DNA of 5,453 nt from positions 1 through 5,453 of the forward strand of contig PMJA01000250.1 in assembly GCA_003158415.1 (NCBI GenBank). Reading direction: 5' to 3'. Positions 5,268-5,453 of the stretch are shown here, piece after piece. Position 1 is the first letter of the stretch. Each line of letters starts with the position of its first letter. The position numbers were made by a program, and so were the translations under genes. Below the pieces are notes generated by a model, which saw only the letters and a program-made list of their open reading frames with translations, had not been told where the DNA came from and did not search any database. Source of the stretch: Methylobacter sp. (GTDB taxonomy: Bacteria; Pseudomonadota; Gammaproteobacteria; Methylococcales; Methylomonadaceae).

Positions 5268-5453
5268 CTACCTTACGAACTCATCAAAACTCAAACGTAA
5301 AGAGGCTAAAATGATTACAACAACAGCCACTAAAAACAGGAGTTCTATCCTGAAACTGCGCATTGCTAAGGCCAGTTGTAGCGTTTTGGTGAATAAGGTT
5401 AATGTTTCATAGTAGCGTTGTCGCCGGTCGTCCGGTTCCAGATACCGCTGCAT
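5268..5453 (-). CDS. C-terminal part of an unidentified membrane protein (runs off the window edge)
   Basis: Reading leftward from the window edge, 61 codons end at a TAG stop (5268-5270). The visible protein has a charged, helix-prone region (RYLEPDDRRQRYYETL, then LFTKTLQLALAMRSFR) followed by one strongly hydrophobic helix (about IELLFLVAVVVIILASL) and a short tail, LSFDEFVR. The first visible codon is ATG at 5453-5451, but it sits on the very edge, so I cannot tell a true start from an internal methionine. I treat the gene as partial. A helical segment followed by a single C-terminal anchor near an R-x-E pair vaguely recalls the RMD1/DUF155 family, but this is not enough to name it. It does not look like SURF1, COX15, COX10 or DUF2909-type proteins expected near cox genes. 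It converges on the cox operon and shares its bidirectional terminator. Confidence 0.6.
   Translation of the reverse strand: MQRYLEPDDRRQRYYETLTLFTKTLQLALAMRSFRIELLFLVAVVVIILASLRLSFDEFVR

Noticed and set aside
5311..5412. 33-codon + strand ORF starting at ATG 5311 with AGAGG upstream
   Set aside because: It is antisense to the - strand frame, which has a clear membrane helix and is properly placed before the shared terminator. The + strand peptide has no recognisable feature.

Overview
The window (about 45% GC by eye) is an ordinary chromosomal stretch from a proteobacterium. It carries an aa3/caa3-type cytochrome c oxidase operon with a bacteriohemerythrin gene directly upstream. The hemerythrin shares the length, ligand spacing and N-terminal style of the one described from Methylococcus capsulatus. 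The oxidase proteins look gamma/betaproteobacterial. A gammaproteobacterial methanotroph (Methylococcales) is my best guess, but this is inference from family resemblance, not proof.

Layout. Positions 1-97 hold a good sigma70-like promoter and ribosome binding site for a 132-residue bacteriohemerythrin (98-496), which is closed by a strong intrinsic terminator (527-565). A 180-base leader (566-747) precedes the oxidase cluster, all on the + strand: coxB with a fused C-terminal cytochrome c domain (748-1869, GTG start), coxA (1925-3568), a 32-residue single-helix membrane ORF (3621-3719), the Cox11/CtaG copper chaperone (3716-4267, ATGA overlap with the small ORF) and coxC (4280-5131). A terminator with a stem flanked by A and T runs (5149-5188) ends the cluster and can work in both directions. 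From the right edge, the C-terminal end of an unidentified membrane protein gene runs convergently on the - strand (5453-5268).

How it fits together. CoxA holds the heme a, heme a3 and CuB residues. CoxB holds the CuA site plus a covalently tethered c-type heme that would feed electrons to CuA. CoxC is the third core membrane subunit. Cox11 inserts CuB into CoxA, and the small membrane ORF sits where small oxidase assembly proteins are found in related operons. The hemerythrin binds O2 reversibly in its family and could supply or buffer O2 for the oxidase or another oxygen-consuming enzyme, but it is a separate transcription unit. No SURF1, heme O synthase (COX10) or heme A synthase (COX15) gene is in the window.

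The least ordinary features are a perfect 12-bp inverted repeat without a T run between coxA and the small ORF, the small ORF itself (no Shine-Dalgarno, translationally overlapped with cox11), and a Cox11 that departs from the usual consensus outside its copper motif. I see no mobile element, CRISPR array, tRNA or rRNA, and no evidence for a wholly new system.
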